NCBI RefSeq assembly: GCF_938010505.1
Contig: NZ_CALLVP010000091.1
Coordinates: forward strand, 1 to 16,269
Direction of reading: 5' to 3'
DNA length: 16,269 nt
Source of the DNA: an uncultured Veillonella sp.
GTDB taxonomy: Bacteria > Bacillota > Negativicutes > Veillonellales > Veillonellaceae
Under the pieces are notes generated by a model. That model was not told the DNA's origin and searched no databases. It was given only the letters and a program-made list of their open reading frames with translations. The position numbers were made by a program, and so were the translations under genes. Shown here piece by piece: positions 1 to 7,802 of this stretch; within the stretch, counting starts at the first letter, position 1, and each line of letters begins with the position of its first letter.

Positions 1-2
1 AA

Positions 3-956
3 TTCTTGAGACAAAACCAAGGTAGTTTCGTATCGGGACAAGATATGTCCGAAGCATGTCATGTTTCGCGCACAGCTATTTGGAAACATATCAAGGCGTT
101 GCGCCAAAAAGGCTACAAAATAGAATCTTATACCAAGAGGGGGTATCGACTATTGGAGGAACCTGATTTGTTGAGTCCATTGGCAATGAAGCAAATCTTA
201 AAAACAGATGTATTTGGTAAACGATATGTCTATATGGATACTACTGAGTCTACAAACCTAGAAGCACGTCGTTTAGCGCAGCAAGGTGCAGAAGAAGGCA
301 CAATTGTTGTCACCGAGGAACAGGCTGCTGGCCGTGGTCGCTTATCTCGTGGTTGGTACTCTCCGTTCGGAAAAGGTTTGTGGTTCAGCTTGATTTTGCG
401 TCCTGATTTTGCACCTGTAGAAGCACCGAAGTGCACTTTGATGGCTGCAGTAGCTTTGACAAAGGCCTTTCATAAGATGGGGCTCAATGATGCGGGAATA
501 AAATGGCCTAATGATATTCTTGTAAATGGTCGTAAATTAGTAGGTATTTTGACAGAAATGTCTGGTTCTATGGAGGAAATCTCTCATATTGTAATGGGCA
601 TTGGGGTCAACGTAAAGACAAAACAAGAAGAGTTGCGAGAAGAGTTAAAGCTAATTGCTACATCCCTTACGATGGAAGGGATTGATATTGAGCGGACAGA
701 GGCATTTAGACTTATATTAGAAGCATTAGAATATCAATATTATGAAGTGCTCGATAATGGATTTGAGGAAACCCTCAATGAATGGCGTCAATTATCGGTA
801 ACTCTCGGTGAAGAAATTGAAGTACGCGCTCCTGGTAATACTTACGAAGGGGTAGCTATAGATATTGATGAAGATGGTAACTTATTAGTAAAAATCCCTG
901 ATGGGACAATTAAACGTATTGTGGCAGGGGACGTGTCTATTCGTCCACGTAAATAG
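3..956 (+). CDS. birA: Biotin--[acetyl-CoA-carboxylase] ligase / biotin repressor BirA (5' truncated by window)
   Basis: This cytoplasmic enzyme activates biotin to biotinyl-AMP and transfers it to a lysine of biotin carboxyl carrier proteins. Forms with an N-terminal helix-turn-helix also repress biotin genes. The visible protein begins inside a winged helix: residues 6-45 (numbered from the TTG at 6) include VSRTAIWKHIKALR, a typical recognition helix. The ligase core follows, with GRGR at 109-112 (biotinyl-AMP loop), then KWPND and GRKLVGIL. A small C-terminal domain ends in IVAGDVSIRPRK. The frame is open to base 3, and family members have some ten more residues before this point, so the TTG at 6 is probably internal and the real start lies upstream of the window. 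The stop overlaps the AGGAGG of coaX, so the two genes are likely cotranscribed. The HTH makes it a bifunctional group II BirA. Confidence 0.93.
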   Translation, partial: FLRQNQGSFVSGQDMSEACHVSRTAIWKHIKALRQKGYKIESYTKRGYRLLEEPDLLSPLAMKQILKTDVFGKRYVYMDTTESTNLEARRLAQQGAEEGTIVVTEEQAAGRGRLSRGWYSPFGKGLWFSLILRPDFAPVEAPKCTLMAAVALTKAFHKMGLNDAGIKWPNDILVNGRKLVGILTEMSGSMEEISHIVMGIGVNVKTKQEELREELKLIATSLTMEGIDIERTEAFRLILEALEYQYYEVLDNGFEETLNEWRQLSVTLGEEIEVRAPGNTYEGVAIDIDEDGNLLVKIPDGTIKRIVAGDVSIRPRK

Positions 957-965
957 GAGGCATTC

Positions 966-1733
966 ATGTTATTAGTAATTGATGTGGGGAACACCAATAT
1001 TGTTCTCGGTGTATACGACAAGACAGAGCTTGTAGGCCACTGGCGTATTTCCACGGATCGGGTTCGTACCACTGATGAATATGGCATGTTGATGATGAAT
1101 CTATTTTTCCACGATCGTAAGGTTGATGTAAAAGACATTAATGCTATCATTATTTCCTCGGTTGTGCCACCATTGATGCCTACATTAGAACGCGTTTGTT
1201 TGCGTTACTTCAATGTAAATCCTCTTATTGTAGGGCCTGGCACTAAAACGGGCATCGCCATTAAGTACGATAATCCTCGTGAAGTAGGGGCTGACCGTAT
1301 CGTAAATGCCGTAGCAGCACATGAACTTTATAAAGGTGATTTAATTATCATCGACTTTGGTACCGCTACTACGTATTGTGCGGTACAAGGTAATGGCGAT
1401 TATATGGGCGGGGTTATTACTCCAGGTGTAACAATTTCTGCAGAGGCTCTATTTCAACGGGCGGCAAAATTGCCTCGTATCGATGTGAGGGATCCGGGTC
1501 AAGTCATTTGCCGAAACACAGTGTCTTCTATGCAATCTGGTATGTTCTATGGTTATGTAGGTCAAGTAGAGGGACTCGTGTCTCGTATGAAAGCAGAAAT
1601 GGGCGATTATGTAACTGTAGTGGCTACAGGTGGTTTGGCACAACTTATTAGCAGTGCTACGGACTGCATTGATCATGTAGAACCTATGCTTACATTGGAA
1701 GGCTTACGCCTTATTTACGAAAGAAATAAATAA
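966..1733 (+). CDS. coaX: Type III pantothenate kinase CoaX
   Basis: CoaX phosphorylates pantothenate with ATP in the first step of coenzyme A synthesis. The 255-residue protein has the family hallmarks of the ASKHA fold: DVGNTN at residues 6-11 (phosphate-binding loop with the first catalytic Asp), GADR at 108-111 (pantothenate site) and DFGTATT at 130-136 (second phosphate motif), followed by GGVITPG. The length is normal for the family. The ATG at 966 is preceded by AGGAGG at a good distance and the protein starts directly with the conserved MLLVIDVGNTN, so the start is secure. It sits nine bases after birA, pairing two genes for cofactors of acyl metabolism. An intrinsic terminator follows at 1781-1807. 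Unlike types I and II, type III kinases are generally not feedback-inhibited by CoA; that is family knowledge. Confidence 0.96.
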   Translation: MLLVIDVGNTNIVLGVYDKTELVGHWRISTDRVRTTDEYGMLMMNLFFHDRKVDVKDINAIIISSVVPPLMPTLERVCLRYFNVNPLIVGPGTKTGIAIKYDNPREVGADRIVNAVAAHELYKGDLIIIDFGTATTYCAVQGNGDYMGGVITPGVTISAEALFQRAAKLPRIDVRDPGQVICRNTVSSMQSGMFYGYVGQVEGLVSRMKAEMGDYVTVVATGGLAQLISSATDCIDHVEPMLTLEGLRLIYERNK

Positions 1734-1780
1734 TGCTACTATAATATAGTTACGTATATGTAACGAAGTAGTGTACATTC

Positions 1781-1807
1781 GGGTACAGCTTATGCTGTAC
1801 CCTTTTT
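1781..1807 (+). terminator. Intrinsic terminator after coaX
   Basis: Perfect 9-bp stem GGGTACAGC / GCTGTACCC (1781-1789 with 1794-1802) closed by the loop TTAT and followed by five T. It lies between coaX and dusB and should end the birA-coaX transcript, although dusB starts only 21 bases later and no strong promoter is seen between them. Confidence 0.88.
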
Positions 1808-1827
1808 GTTAAGGGATATAGAATTAT

Positions 1828-2814
1828 ATGAATAATAAACAGTGGCAAATAGGGTCCGTCAAAATTGATGGTCAAGCCATATTGGCGCCTATGGCAGGGG
1901 TTAGCGATATTGCATATCGACTACTTGCCAAAGAGCATGGCGCAGCCTTGGTGTGCACCGAAATGGTCAGCGCCATGGGCATTAAATATAAAAATGAGCG
2001 TACCCATGAATTACTGCGCATTGAAGAGGTAGAACGTCCTGTATCTATGCAAATTTTTGGCTCTAATCCAGAAGCAATAGCCTTGGGCGCTAAGGTGGTA
2101 GCTGATGCGGGTGCCGATATTGTAGATATCAATATGGGCTGTCCTGTAAAAAAAGTGGTTACCTCTGGCGATGGTTCTGCACTTATGAAAAATCCTGATT
2201 TAGCAGCGCGTGTTGCAGAGGCTGCTGTTAAGGCCGTCGATGTACCTGTTACTGTGAAAATGCGCATCGGCTGGGATAGTGATTCCATTAATGTCGTGGA
2301 TTTTGCAAAACGCATCGAATCTACCGGTGTGGCTGCTATTGCTGTACATGGTCGTACAAAAGAGCAAATGTATAGTGGTCATGCTGATTGGTCTTATATT
2401 AAGGCTGTGAAAGAAGCTGTATCTGTACCCGTATTTGGCAATGGTGATATAGTGAATCCTGAAGATGCTAAGCAAATGCTTGATGAAACCGGTTGTGATG
2501 CTGTAATGGTAGGCCGTGGAGCACAAGGGAACCCTTGGATCTTTGGTCGCATTCATCATTATTTAGCCACAGGTGAAGTGTTGCCAGTACCGACCGATAT
2601 AGAGCGTCTAGATATGTTATTAAAGCATTTTGACTTGTTATGTCAATACAAGGGTGAAAGTATGGCCGTTAAGGAGATACGCACTCATGCGGGCTGGTAT
2701 ATGAAGGGGCTTCCGGAGTCTGCATATTGGCGCAATCGAGTGAATACAATTCATACTGTAACGAGCTTTCACAATGAGCTAGAAGCATATCGTAAAATAC
2801 TGTCCGAAGGGTAG
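1828..2814 (+). CDS. dusB: tRNA-dihydrouridine synthase (DusB family)
   Basis: This flavoenzyme reduces uridines in the D-loop of tRNA to dihydrouridine using FMN and NADPH. The 328-residue TIM barrel shows LAPMAGVSDIAYR near residues 19-31 (FMN binding), DINMGCPVKKV around 100-110 with the catalytic Cys105, VKMRIGWD, the histidine of AVHGRT, GNGDI, and VMVGRGAQGNPWIF (phosphate-binding). The helical C-terminal region carries RTHAGWYMKGLP, as in DusB. Length is normal. The ATG at 1828 follows a weak AAGGGA at 1811-1816, about 11 bases away. It lies just behind the coaX terminator, so its expression may depend on readthrough. A TATAAT at 1740-1745 has no convincing -35 and is itself upstream of the terminator. 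The order coaX-dusB-greA-lysS is common in Firmicutes. Confidence 0.95.
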   Translation: MNNKQWQIGSVKIDGQAILAPMAGVSDIAYRLLAKEHGAALVCTEMVSAMGIKYKNERTHELLRIEEVERPVSMQIFGSNPEAIALGAKVVADAGADIVDINMGCPVKKVVTSGDGSALMKNPDLAARVAEAAVKAVDVPVTVKMRIGWDSDSINVVDFAKRIESTGVAAIAVHGRTKEQMYSGHADWSYIKAVKEAVSVPVFGNGDIVNPEDAKQMLDETGCDAVMVGRGAQGNPWIFGRIHHYLATGEVLPVPTDIERLDMLLKHFDLLCQYKGESMAVKEIRTHAGWYMKGLPESAYWRNRVNTIHTVTSFHNELEAYRKILSEG

Positions 2815-2819
2815 TCAGA

Positions 2820-2848
2820 TTGACAAATGAATAGTATTTTTATATAAT
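2820..2848 (+). promoter_or_regulatory. Consensus sigma-70-type promoter of greA-lysS
   Basis: TTGACA at 2820-2825 and TATAAT at 2843-2848, separated by exactly 17 bp: both hexamers are perfect. Transcription should start near 2855, about 80 bases before the greA start codon. The -35 begins six bases after the dusB stop, so greA-lysS has its own strong promoter. Confidence 0.9.
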
Positions 2849-2875
2849 GGTTGAGATAATTTAGAAACAAGAGAT

Positions 2876-2903
2876 AAGGTGTCATCTTATTATGACACTT
2901 TTT
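2876..2903 (+). terminator. Terminator-like hairpin in the greA leader
   Basis: GTGTCAT (2879-2885) pairs with ATGACAC (2892-2898) around a six-base loop. It is extendable by A-U and G-U pairs on the 5' side and is followed by five T. It can end the dusB transcript, but it also lies downstream of the consensus greA promoter. Most greA transcripts would therefore meet it after about 50 nt, so it may act as an attenuator. The stem is short and partial readthrough is likely. Confidence 0.75.
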
Positions 2904-2937
2904 CTTATTATTTATATGTAGAAAGAGTGGGGTACCC

Positions 2938-3411
2938 ATGGCAGACGTAAAAGAAACATTACTCACCGCCGACGGTTTAAAGAAGTTAGAAGAAGAATTA
3001 GCGTACTATAAATCTGTACGTCGTATTGAAGTATCTGAACGTATTAAAACTGCTATTGAATATGGCGATATCAGTGAAAACTCCGAATATGATGATGCAA
3101 AAAATGAGCAAGCTTTTATCGAAGGTCATATTGTAGAGTTAGAAAATAAAATTAACACTGCGAAAATCATTGACGAAACTGTAAAAGGTGATGTTGTATC
3201 TGTAGGTAGTAAAGTTACTGTACTCGATACAATGTACAATGATGAATTGGAATATGTTATCGTTGGCTCCTCTGAAGCGGATCCATTTAACAATCGTATC
3301 TCTAATGAATCTCCTGTAGGTAAAGCTATTTTGGGCAAACGCAAAGGCGATGAAGTAGAGGTTTCCACACCAGATGGTCCTGTAACATTCAAAGTGTTAG
3401 CAATTCAATAA
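2938..3411 (+). CDS. greA: Transcription elongation factor GreA
   Basis: GreA enters the secondary channel of backtracked RNA polymerase and stimulates cleavage of the transcript 3' end, rescuing arrested complexes. The 157-residue protein has the usual length. The N-terminal antiparallel coiled coil (about residues 10-75) carries the tip acidic pair in YGDISENSEYDDAKNEQ, Asp44 and Glu47, which coordinate the catalytic magnesium. The C-terminal FKBP-like domain includes NRISNESPVGKAILGKRKGDEV. The ATG at 2938 follows a G-rich Shine-Dalgarno (AGAGTGGGG). It is driven by the consensus promoter at 2820-2848, with a terminator-like hairpin in the leader, and lies 29 bp before lysS with no signal between them, so the two form an operon. 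Confidence 0.97.
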   Translation: MADVKETLLTADGLKKLEEELAYYKSVRRIEVSERIKTAIEYGDISENSEYDDAKNEQAFIEGHIVELENKINTAKIIDETVKGDVVSVGSKVTVLDTMYNDELEYVIVGSSEADPFNNRISNESPVGKAILGKRKGDEVEVSTPDGPVTFKVLAIQ

Positions 3412-3440
3412 TTTACATTTACCGACAAAGAGGCGATAAC

Positions 3441-4970
3441 ATGAGTGAAGAAATTTTAAATGTACAAGAAGAATTAAATGATCAAATGCAAATTCGCCGC
3501 GACAAATTGGCTGAATATGAAGCTGATGGAATCTATCCTTTTGGCCAACGTTTTGTTGTAAAAGATCATGCAAAAGACATTAAAAAAGACTTCTTCTTGA
3601 AATATGACGGTCAACCTGCGGTTATTGCAGGTCGTTTGATGACGATTCGTTCCCATGGTAAAACGGCATTTGCGAATATCCGAGATTTATCTGGTGATAT
3701 TCAAGTGTATTTCCGTAAAGATACATTGGGCGAAGATAATTACAAATACGTAAAAATGCTTGATATCGGCGATATCGTAGGTATTGAAGGTCATGTGTTC
3801 AAAACTCAAAAAGGTGAAATCACAATTAAAGTTGAGAAGTTGACCCTCTTGTCTAAATCCTTACGTCCATTGCCAGAAAAATGGCATGGTTTAAAAGATA
3901 CAGAATTGCGTTACCGTCAACGTTATGTTGATTTGATCGTAAATCCTGAAGTGCGTGATACATTTGTAAAACGCTCTCAAATCGTTGCTAAAATTCGCGA
4001 ATATATGATGCGTGATGGCTTTATGGAAGTGGAAACTCCAATGATGCATGCTATCCCTGGTGGTGCGGCAGCTCGTCCGTTCATTACACATCACAATGCG
4101 CTTGATATTGATATTTACATGCGTATTGCACCTGAATTGTACCTCAAACGTCTAATCGTTGGTGGTATGGACCGCGTTTTCGAAATGAACCGTTGTTTCC
4201 GTAACGAAGGTATCGATAATCGTCATAATCCAGAATTCACTACTATTGAATCCTACCAAGCTTATGGCGATGTAGAGGATGCAATTCGTTTAACAGAAAA
4301 TCTTGTGTCCTACTGTGCGCAAGAAGTACTTGGTACACAAGAAATCACATACCAAGGTACTGAAATTAATTTGACTCCTCCTTGGAATCGTATCACAATG
4401 GCTGAAGGTGTAAAAAAATACACTGGTGAAGACTTTGATGCAGTAACTACTGTTGAAGAAGCTCGTGCTATTGCAGATCGTTTGAATGTAGAATACACAG
4501 ATAACGATGGTATTGGTAAAATTTTGAATGCTTGCTTCGAAGATTATGTAGAAGAAAACTTGATTCAACCAACTATCGTATATGGTCATCCAAAAGAGAT
4601 TTCTCCACTTGCTAAAGCAAGTCGTGAAAATCCATTGGCTACAGAACGTTTTGAAGCGTTCATTTATGGTCGTGAATTGGCAAATGGCTTCTCCGAGTTA
4701 AATGACCCAATCGATCAAAAACAACGTTTCTTGGATCAATTGAAAGAACGTGAAGCTGGCGACGATGAAGCTCACCGTATGGACGAGGACTTCGTTACAG
4801 CTCTTGAATACGGCTTGCCTCCAACAGCTGGTTTAGGTGTTGGTATCGACCGTCTCGTTATGTTCTTAACAGACTCTGCATCCATCCGTGATGTATTGTT
4901 GTTCCCATTGATGAAGCCAGAAGTGCATAAGCACGTTGAAACAGAAGCTGAAGAAGACGCAGCTGAATAA
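3441..4970 (+). CDS. lysS: Lysyl-tRNA synthetase, class II
   Basis: This enzyme charges tRNA-Lys with lysine using ATP. The 509-residue protein has an N-terminal OB fold for the anticodon (about residues 60-140, RLMTIRSHGKTAFANIRDL) and a class II catalytic domain. Motif 1 lies around GFMEVETPMM (193-202). Motif 2 is FRNEGIDNRHNPEF (253-266), with Arg254 and Glu256 for ATP and lysine. Motif 3 is GLGVGIDRLVM (464-474), with Arg471. The acidic tail (ETEAEEDAAE) is unremarkable. The start follows GAGGCG and is close to greA, so both share the promoter at 2820. A strong terminator follows. No T-box precedes it. Confidence 0.97.
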   Translation: MSEEILNVQEELNDQMQIRRDKLAEYEADGIYPFGQRFVVKDHAKDIKKDFFLKYDGQPAVIAGRLMTIRSHGKTAFANIRDLSGDIQVYFRKDTLGEDNYKYVKMLDIGDIVGIEGHVFKTQKGEITIKVEKLTLLSKSLRPLPEKWHGLKDTELRYRQRYVDLIVNPEVRDTFVKRSQIVAKIREYMMRDGFMEVETPMMHAIPGGAAARPFITHHNALDIDIYMRIAPELYLKRLIVGGMDRVFEMNRCFRNEGIDNRHNPEFTTIESYQAYGDVEDAIRLTENLVSYCAQEVLGTQEITYQGTEINLTPPWNRITMAEGVKKYTGEDFDAVTTVEEARAIADRLNVEYTDNDGIGKILNACFEDYVEENLIQPTIVYGHPKEISPLAKASRENPLATERFEAFIYGRELANGFSELNDPIDQKQRFLDQLKEREAGDDEAHRMDEDFVTALEYGLPPTAGLGVGIDRLVMFLTDSASIRDVLLFPLMKPEVHKHVETEAEEDAAE

Positions 4971-4982
4971 TCTAAACTATAA

Positions 4983-5014
4983 AGGCTCCCTATTCTTTGA
5001 GTAGGGAGCTTTTT
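4983..5014 (+). terminator. Intrinsic terminator after lysS
   Basis: GCTCCCTAT (4985-4993) pairs with GTAGGGAGC (5001-5009) with one T-G pair and a seven-base loop, followed by five T. It closes the greA-lysS operon and insulates speF. Confidence 0.9.
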
Positions 5015-5023
5015 GATATATTC

Positions 5024-5089
5024 ATGATATATCTATGGCATATCTATACTATAGATATTGTATTTCTATGATATCTCTATGGTATATCT
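5024..5089. repeat. Imperfect 22-bp direct repeat flanking a palindrome, upstream of speF
   Basis: The 22-bp segment 5024-5045 recurs at 5068-5089 with 20 identical bases; start-to-start spacing is 44 bp. Both copies contain the core CTATGG. Between them lies the palindrome ATATCTATA-C-TATAGATAT at 5040-5058 (9-bp arms around one base). The arrangement resembles paired operator sites for a regulator of the downstream gene, but the whole stretch is AT-rich and low-complexity, which raises the chance of coincidence. No clear -35/-10 pair was found here. The best single hexamer is TATTAT at 5094-5099, without a good -35. Confidence 0.5.
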
Positions 5090-5096
5090 GGAGTAT

Positions 5097-5182
<86 letters not shown>

Positions 5183-5186
<4 letters not shown>

Positions 5187-7351
5187 AGTATTTAAAAGTT
5201 GCCTTTTCAAATACTGTACAAACCTGGATTAGTTCTATCGAGGGGCGTGAAAGTGTAAATATTAAAGGAACCGATTTTACCGATGTAGGTGCGGTTGTAG
5301 TTAGTGAGTCTGATTTGAACGTAATCGACAATGAGCAAATTCGTTCTTTCGGTATACCAGTTATTATGATGGCACTTGGCCTATCAGAAAAAATATCTGC
5401 TCATATAAAACAGATAGCCACTGTTATAGACATTACATCGATGAGTTCGGATGACTGTAAAAACGAAATAGAGCGGATTGTATCAGACTATGAAGACTCT
5501 ATTCTACCACCTTTTTTTAGGGCTTTAACTGACTATGTTGCAGATAATAATGTTCAGTTTGATTGCCCAGGTCATCAAGGGGGGCAGTTCTTTTGTAAAC
5601 ATCCTACAGGTCGTGCCTTTTACAATTTCTTTGGGGCGCATATTTTCCGAGCAGATCTTTGCAATGCTGATGTTAAACTAGGGGATCTTCTAATTCATGA
5701 AGGATATGCTCACGAGGCTCAAGCTCATGCCGCTAAAGTCTACAATGCAGATAAAACGTATTTTGTACTTAATGGTACTTCTTCAGCTAATAAGGTAGTT
5801 TTAAATGCCCTCTTAACACCAGGCGATATTGTTTTATATGATCGTAACAACCATAAATCCATCAGCCATGGTGCTCTAGTCATGTCGGGAGCAACCCCTG
5901 TTTATCTCGAAACGGCACGCAATCCCTTTGGCTCTATTGGCGGTATTTTAGATCACTGTTTTGATGAAAGCTATATTCGAACTTTGATTAATGAAAAATC
6001 GCCTGAAAAGGCTAAAGCGGAACGACCTATTCGACTGGCGGTCATTCAATTAGGTACGTATGATGGCACTATTTATAATGCACGTCAAGTGGTCGACAAA
6101 ATAGGGCATCTGTGTGACTATATTTTCTTTGATTCTGCCTGGGTAGGGTATGAACAGTTTATTCCAATGATGAAAGACTGTAGTCCCTTATTGTTAGAAT
6201 TAGGGCCCAATGATCCCGGAATTTTAGTGACTCAATCTGTTCATAAGCAACAAGCTGGTTTCTCTCAAACCTCTCAAATCCATAAGAAGGATAAGCATAT
6301 AAAAGGGCAAGACCGCTATGTGAGTCATAAACGCTTTAATAACTCCTTTATGATGCACGCCTCCACATCTCCTTTTTATCCATTGTTTGCATCCCTCGAT
6401 GTAAATGCAAAGATACATGAAGGTAAGTTGGGGCAAAAGTTGTGGCGTGAATGTATTGAAGTTGCTATTGATACCCGTAAAGCAGTGTTGCAACAATGTA
6501 AATATCTTCGTCCTCTCGTGCCGCCGATAGTCTATGGAAAAAGATGGGAAGAGGGGAATACGCACGAGATGGCTTGTGACGTGAGCTATTTTGCTTTTGA
6601 ACCAGATGCGAAATGGCATTCTTTCACTGGATATGGTGAAGGGCAATACTTTATCGATCCTTGTAAGTTCCAATTGATTACTCCTGGTATTAATGTGGAA
6701 ACAGGAGAATATGAAGATTTTGGCATTCCTGCAAATATTCTGGCTAATTATTTACGTGAAAATAGAATTATCCCAGAGAAATGTGATTTAAATACGATTC
6801 TATTTCTTATGACACCAGCAGAATCTGAGTCTAAAATGGATGAGCTCGTGGCTCAACTAATTCGTTTTGAGGAGCTCATTGACCGTGATGTACCAATGCA
6901 AGAAGTATTGCCATCGATTTACTATAGTAATCTAGAAAAATATGAGGGTTATACTATTCGTCAATTATGTCAAGAAATGCATGATTTCTATAGGGATAGA
7001 AATGTAAGCATTCTACAGCAACGCTTATTCTCTCGTGAATATTTTCCAGAATATGTAATGAATCCACAAAAAGCTAATTTCGAGTTACAACGAAATAAGG
7101 GTGAACTCGTACCATTAAGTGAGGCAGAAGGACGTATTGCGCTTGAAGGGGCGCTTCCATATCCACCAGGTGTTTTATGTGTGCAGCCTGGGGAACGTTG
7201 GTCTAGGACTGCGTGTGATTATTTTCTTGCTTTAGAAGAGGGGATTAATCAATTGCCTAGCTTTGTTCCAGAAATACAAGGCGTATATATTACAGAAGAA
7301 TCAGATGGCTATAAAAGAGTCTATGGCTATGTATTGAAAAATGAATGTTAG
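5183..7351 (+). CDS. speF: Ornithine decarboxylase, PLP-dependent (SpeF/SpeC type)
   Basis: It decarboxylates ornithine to putrescine. The 722-residue protein has the full architecture of the bacterial Orn/Lys/Arg decarboxylase family. An N-terminal wing domain (about 1-105) is followed by CPGHQGG near 128-134, then FDSAWVGYEQF (Asp317 for the PLP ring nitrogen) and QSVHKQQAGFSQTSQIHKKD, with the PLP lysine at 355, the position I recall for Lactobacillus 30a ornithine decarboxylase. The C-terminal domain contains EGRIALEGALPYPPGVLC. The QSVHKQQAGFSQ form is typical of ornithine rather than lysine or arginine decarboxylases, and long stretches match my memory of E. coli SpeF. The GTG start at 5183 has AAGGAGG five bases upstream and overlaps the leader ORF stop. 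No PotE-type antiporter gene is nearby. In Veillonella the putrescine is probably used in peptidoglycan (inference). No clear terminator follows. Confidence 0.93.
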
Positions 7352-7502
7352 ATTTAATTTTATACAGTTGATAGATACAATAGTTAATACTTTAAGGGCG
7401 TGTGTCGATATAGAAACGCATAATGAAATTATTAAATATAAACTCTATAGAAAATAATTTTTAGGTGGGCTAAAATTTATTTTGATTTTTCATTAATAGT
7501 TA
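7352..7502. other. AT-rich spacer after speF, no gene seen
   Basis: This is the first third of the 451-bp gap between speF and the permease. No open frame with a ribosome site, no convincing terminator and no repeat was found. It precedes the promoter at 7503. The remainder of the gap is the permease leader, annotated separately. Confidence 0.6.
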
Positions 7503-7531
7503 TTGACAGTGAATAAAAATAATTCTATACT
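7503..7531 (+). promoter_or_regulatory. Promoter of the purine permease-guanine deaminase unit
   Basis: TTGACA at 7503-7508 and TATACT at 7526-7531 with a 17-bp spacer: a perfect -35 and five of six at -10. Initiation near 7538 would give a leader of about 265 nt carrying a hairpin, a purine aptamer and a terminator before the permease ATG. Confidence 0.85.
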
Positions 7532-7564
7532 TAGCTCATAGATTGTGATAATTGCATAATGAAT

Positions 7565-7599
7565 ATGAGAAAAAATCATAAAGATGATATTTTTCTCAT
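7565..7599 (+). other. Long A/U-rich hairpin in the permease leader
   Basis: ATGAGAAAAAATCAT (7565-7579) pairs with 7584-7599 through 15 base pairs with a single bulged A, closed by the loop AAAG. No U-tract follows, so it is not a typical terminator. It lies some 25 nt after the predicted transcription start and about 60 nt before the aptamer. It may stabilise the 5' end of the leader RNA; function unknown. Confidence 0.7.
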
Positions 7600-7661
7600 T
7601 TAGTTAGCCTTATCGAATGTGAATGTGATGATACGAATAATTATATAGAACTATTACACAC

Positions 7662-7725
7662 CTTGTATAACCTTGACGGGATGGGTCAAGGCTCTCTAGC
7701 GTGAACCGAGATTTACGGCTACAAG
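7662..7725 (+). promoter_or_regulatory. Divergent purine riboswitch aptamer, guanine class (C74)
   Basis: The RNA folds into the purine-riboswitch three-way junction, using B. subtilis xpt numbering from memory. P1 is CTTGTA/TACAAG (7662-7667 with 7720-7725). J1/2 is UAA, matching U22-A23-A24. P2 is the 7-bp CCTTGAC/GTCAAGG with the 7-nt loop GGGATGG, ending in the kissing pair GG. J2/3 is CUCUCUAG (canonical GUUUCUAC), keeping U47, U49, C50, U51 and A52. P3 is the 6-bp CGTGAA/TTTACG with a loop beginning CCG, the partner of GG. J3/1 is G-C-U, so position 74 is C, which pairs with guanine-type ligands. Deviations are U48 to C, A73 to G, a swapped 46-53 pair (C-G instead of G-C) and a P3 loop one base short. 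The downstream purine genes fit. Confidence 0.78.
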
Positions 7726-7758
7726 AGCTTATTTATGATGCTCTTGTAGCCGTTTTTT
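7715..7758 (+). terminator. Riboswitch-controlled intrinsic terminator
   Basis: A perfect 14-bp stem ACGGCTACAAGAGC (7715-7728) with its complement at 7740-7753, an 11-nt loop and six T (7753-7758). Its left arm includes the end of P3, J3/1 and the 3' strand of aptamer P1. CTTGTA of P1 is repeated exactly in the right arm, so aptamer and terminator compete for the same TACAAG. Ligand-stabilised P1 should prevent termination, making an ON switch as in the adenine-sensing pbuE leader. The terminator stands 45 bp before the permease start. Confidence 0.9.
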
Positions 7759-7802
7759 ATTTAACTAAATTTATGTTTCTAAAAGTTTAGGAGGTAAGTG
7801 CG

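Noticed and set aside
6..8. TTG at 6 as the real birA start
   Set aside because: The frame is open to the window edge and BirA proteins have about ten more residues before this point, so the start is most likely outside the window.
1740..1764. TATAAT at 1740-1745 followed by the near-palindrome GTTACGTATATGTAAC as a dusB promoter-operator
   Set aside because: There is no acceptable -35 at 16-18 bp, and the coaX terminator lies between it and dusB.
7662..7725. Leader read as guanidine, THF, TPP or preQ1 riboswitch
   Set aside because: The conserved cores of these classes are absent. Only the purine three-way junction with GG/CC loops fits position by position.
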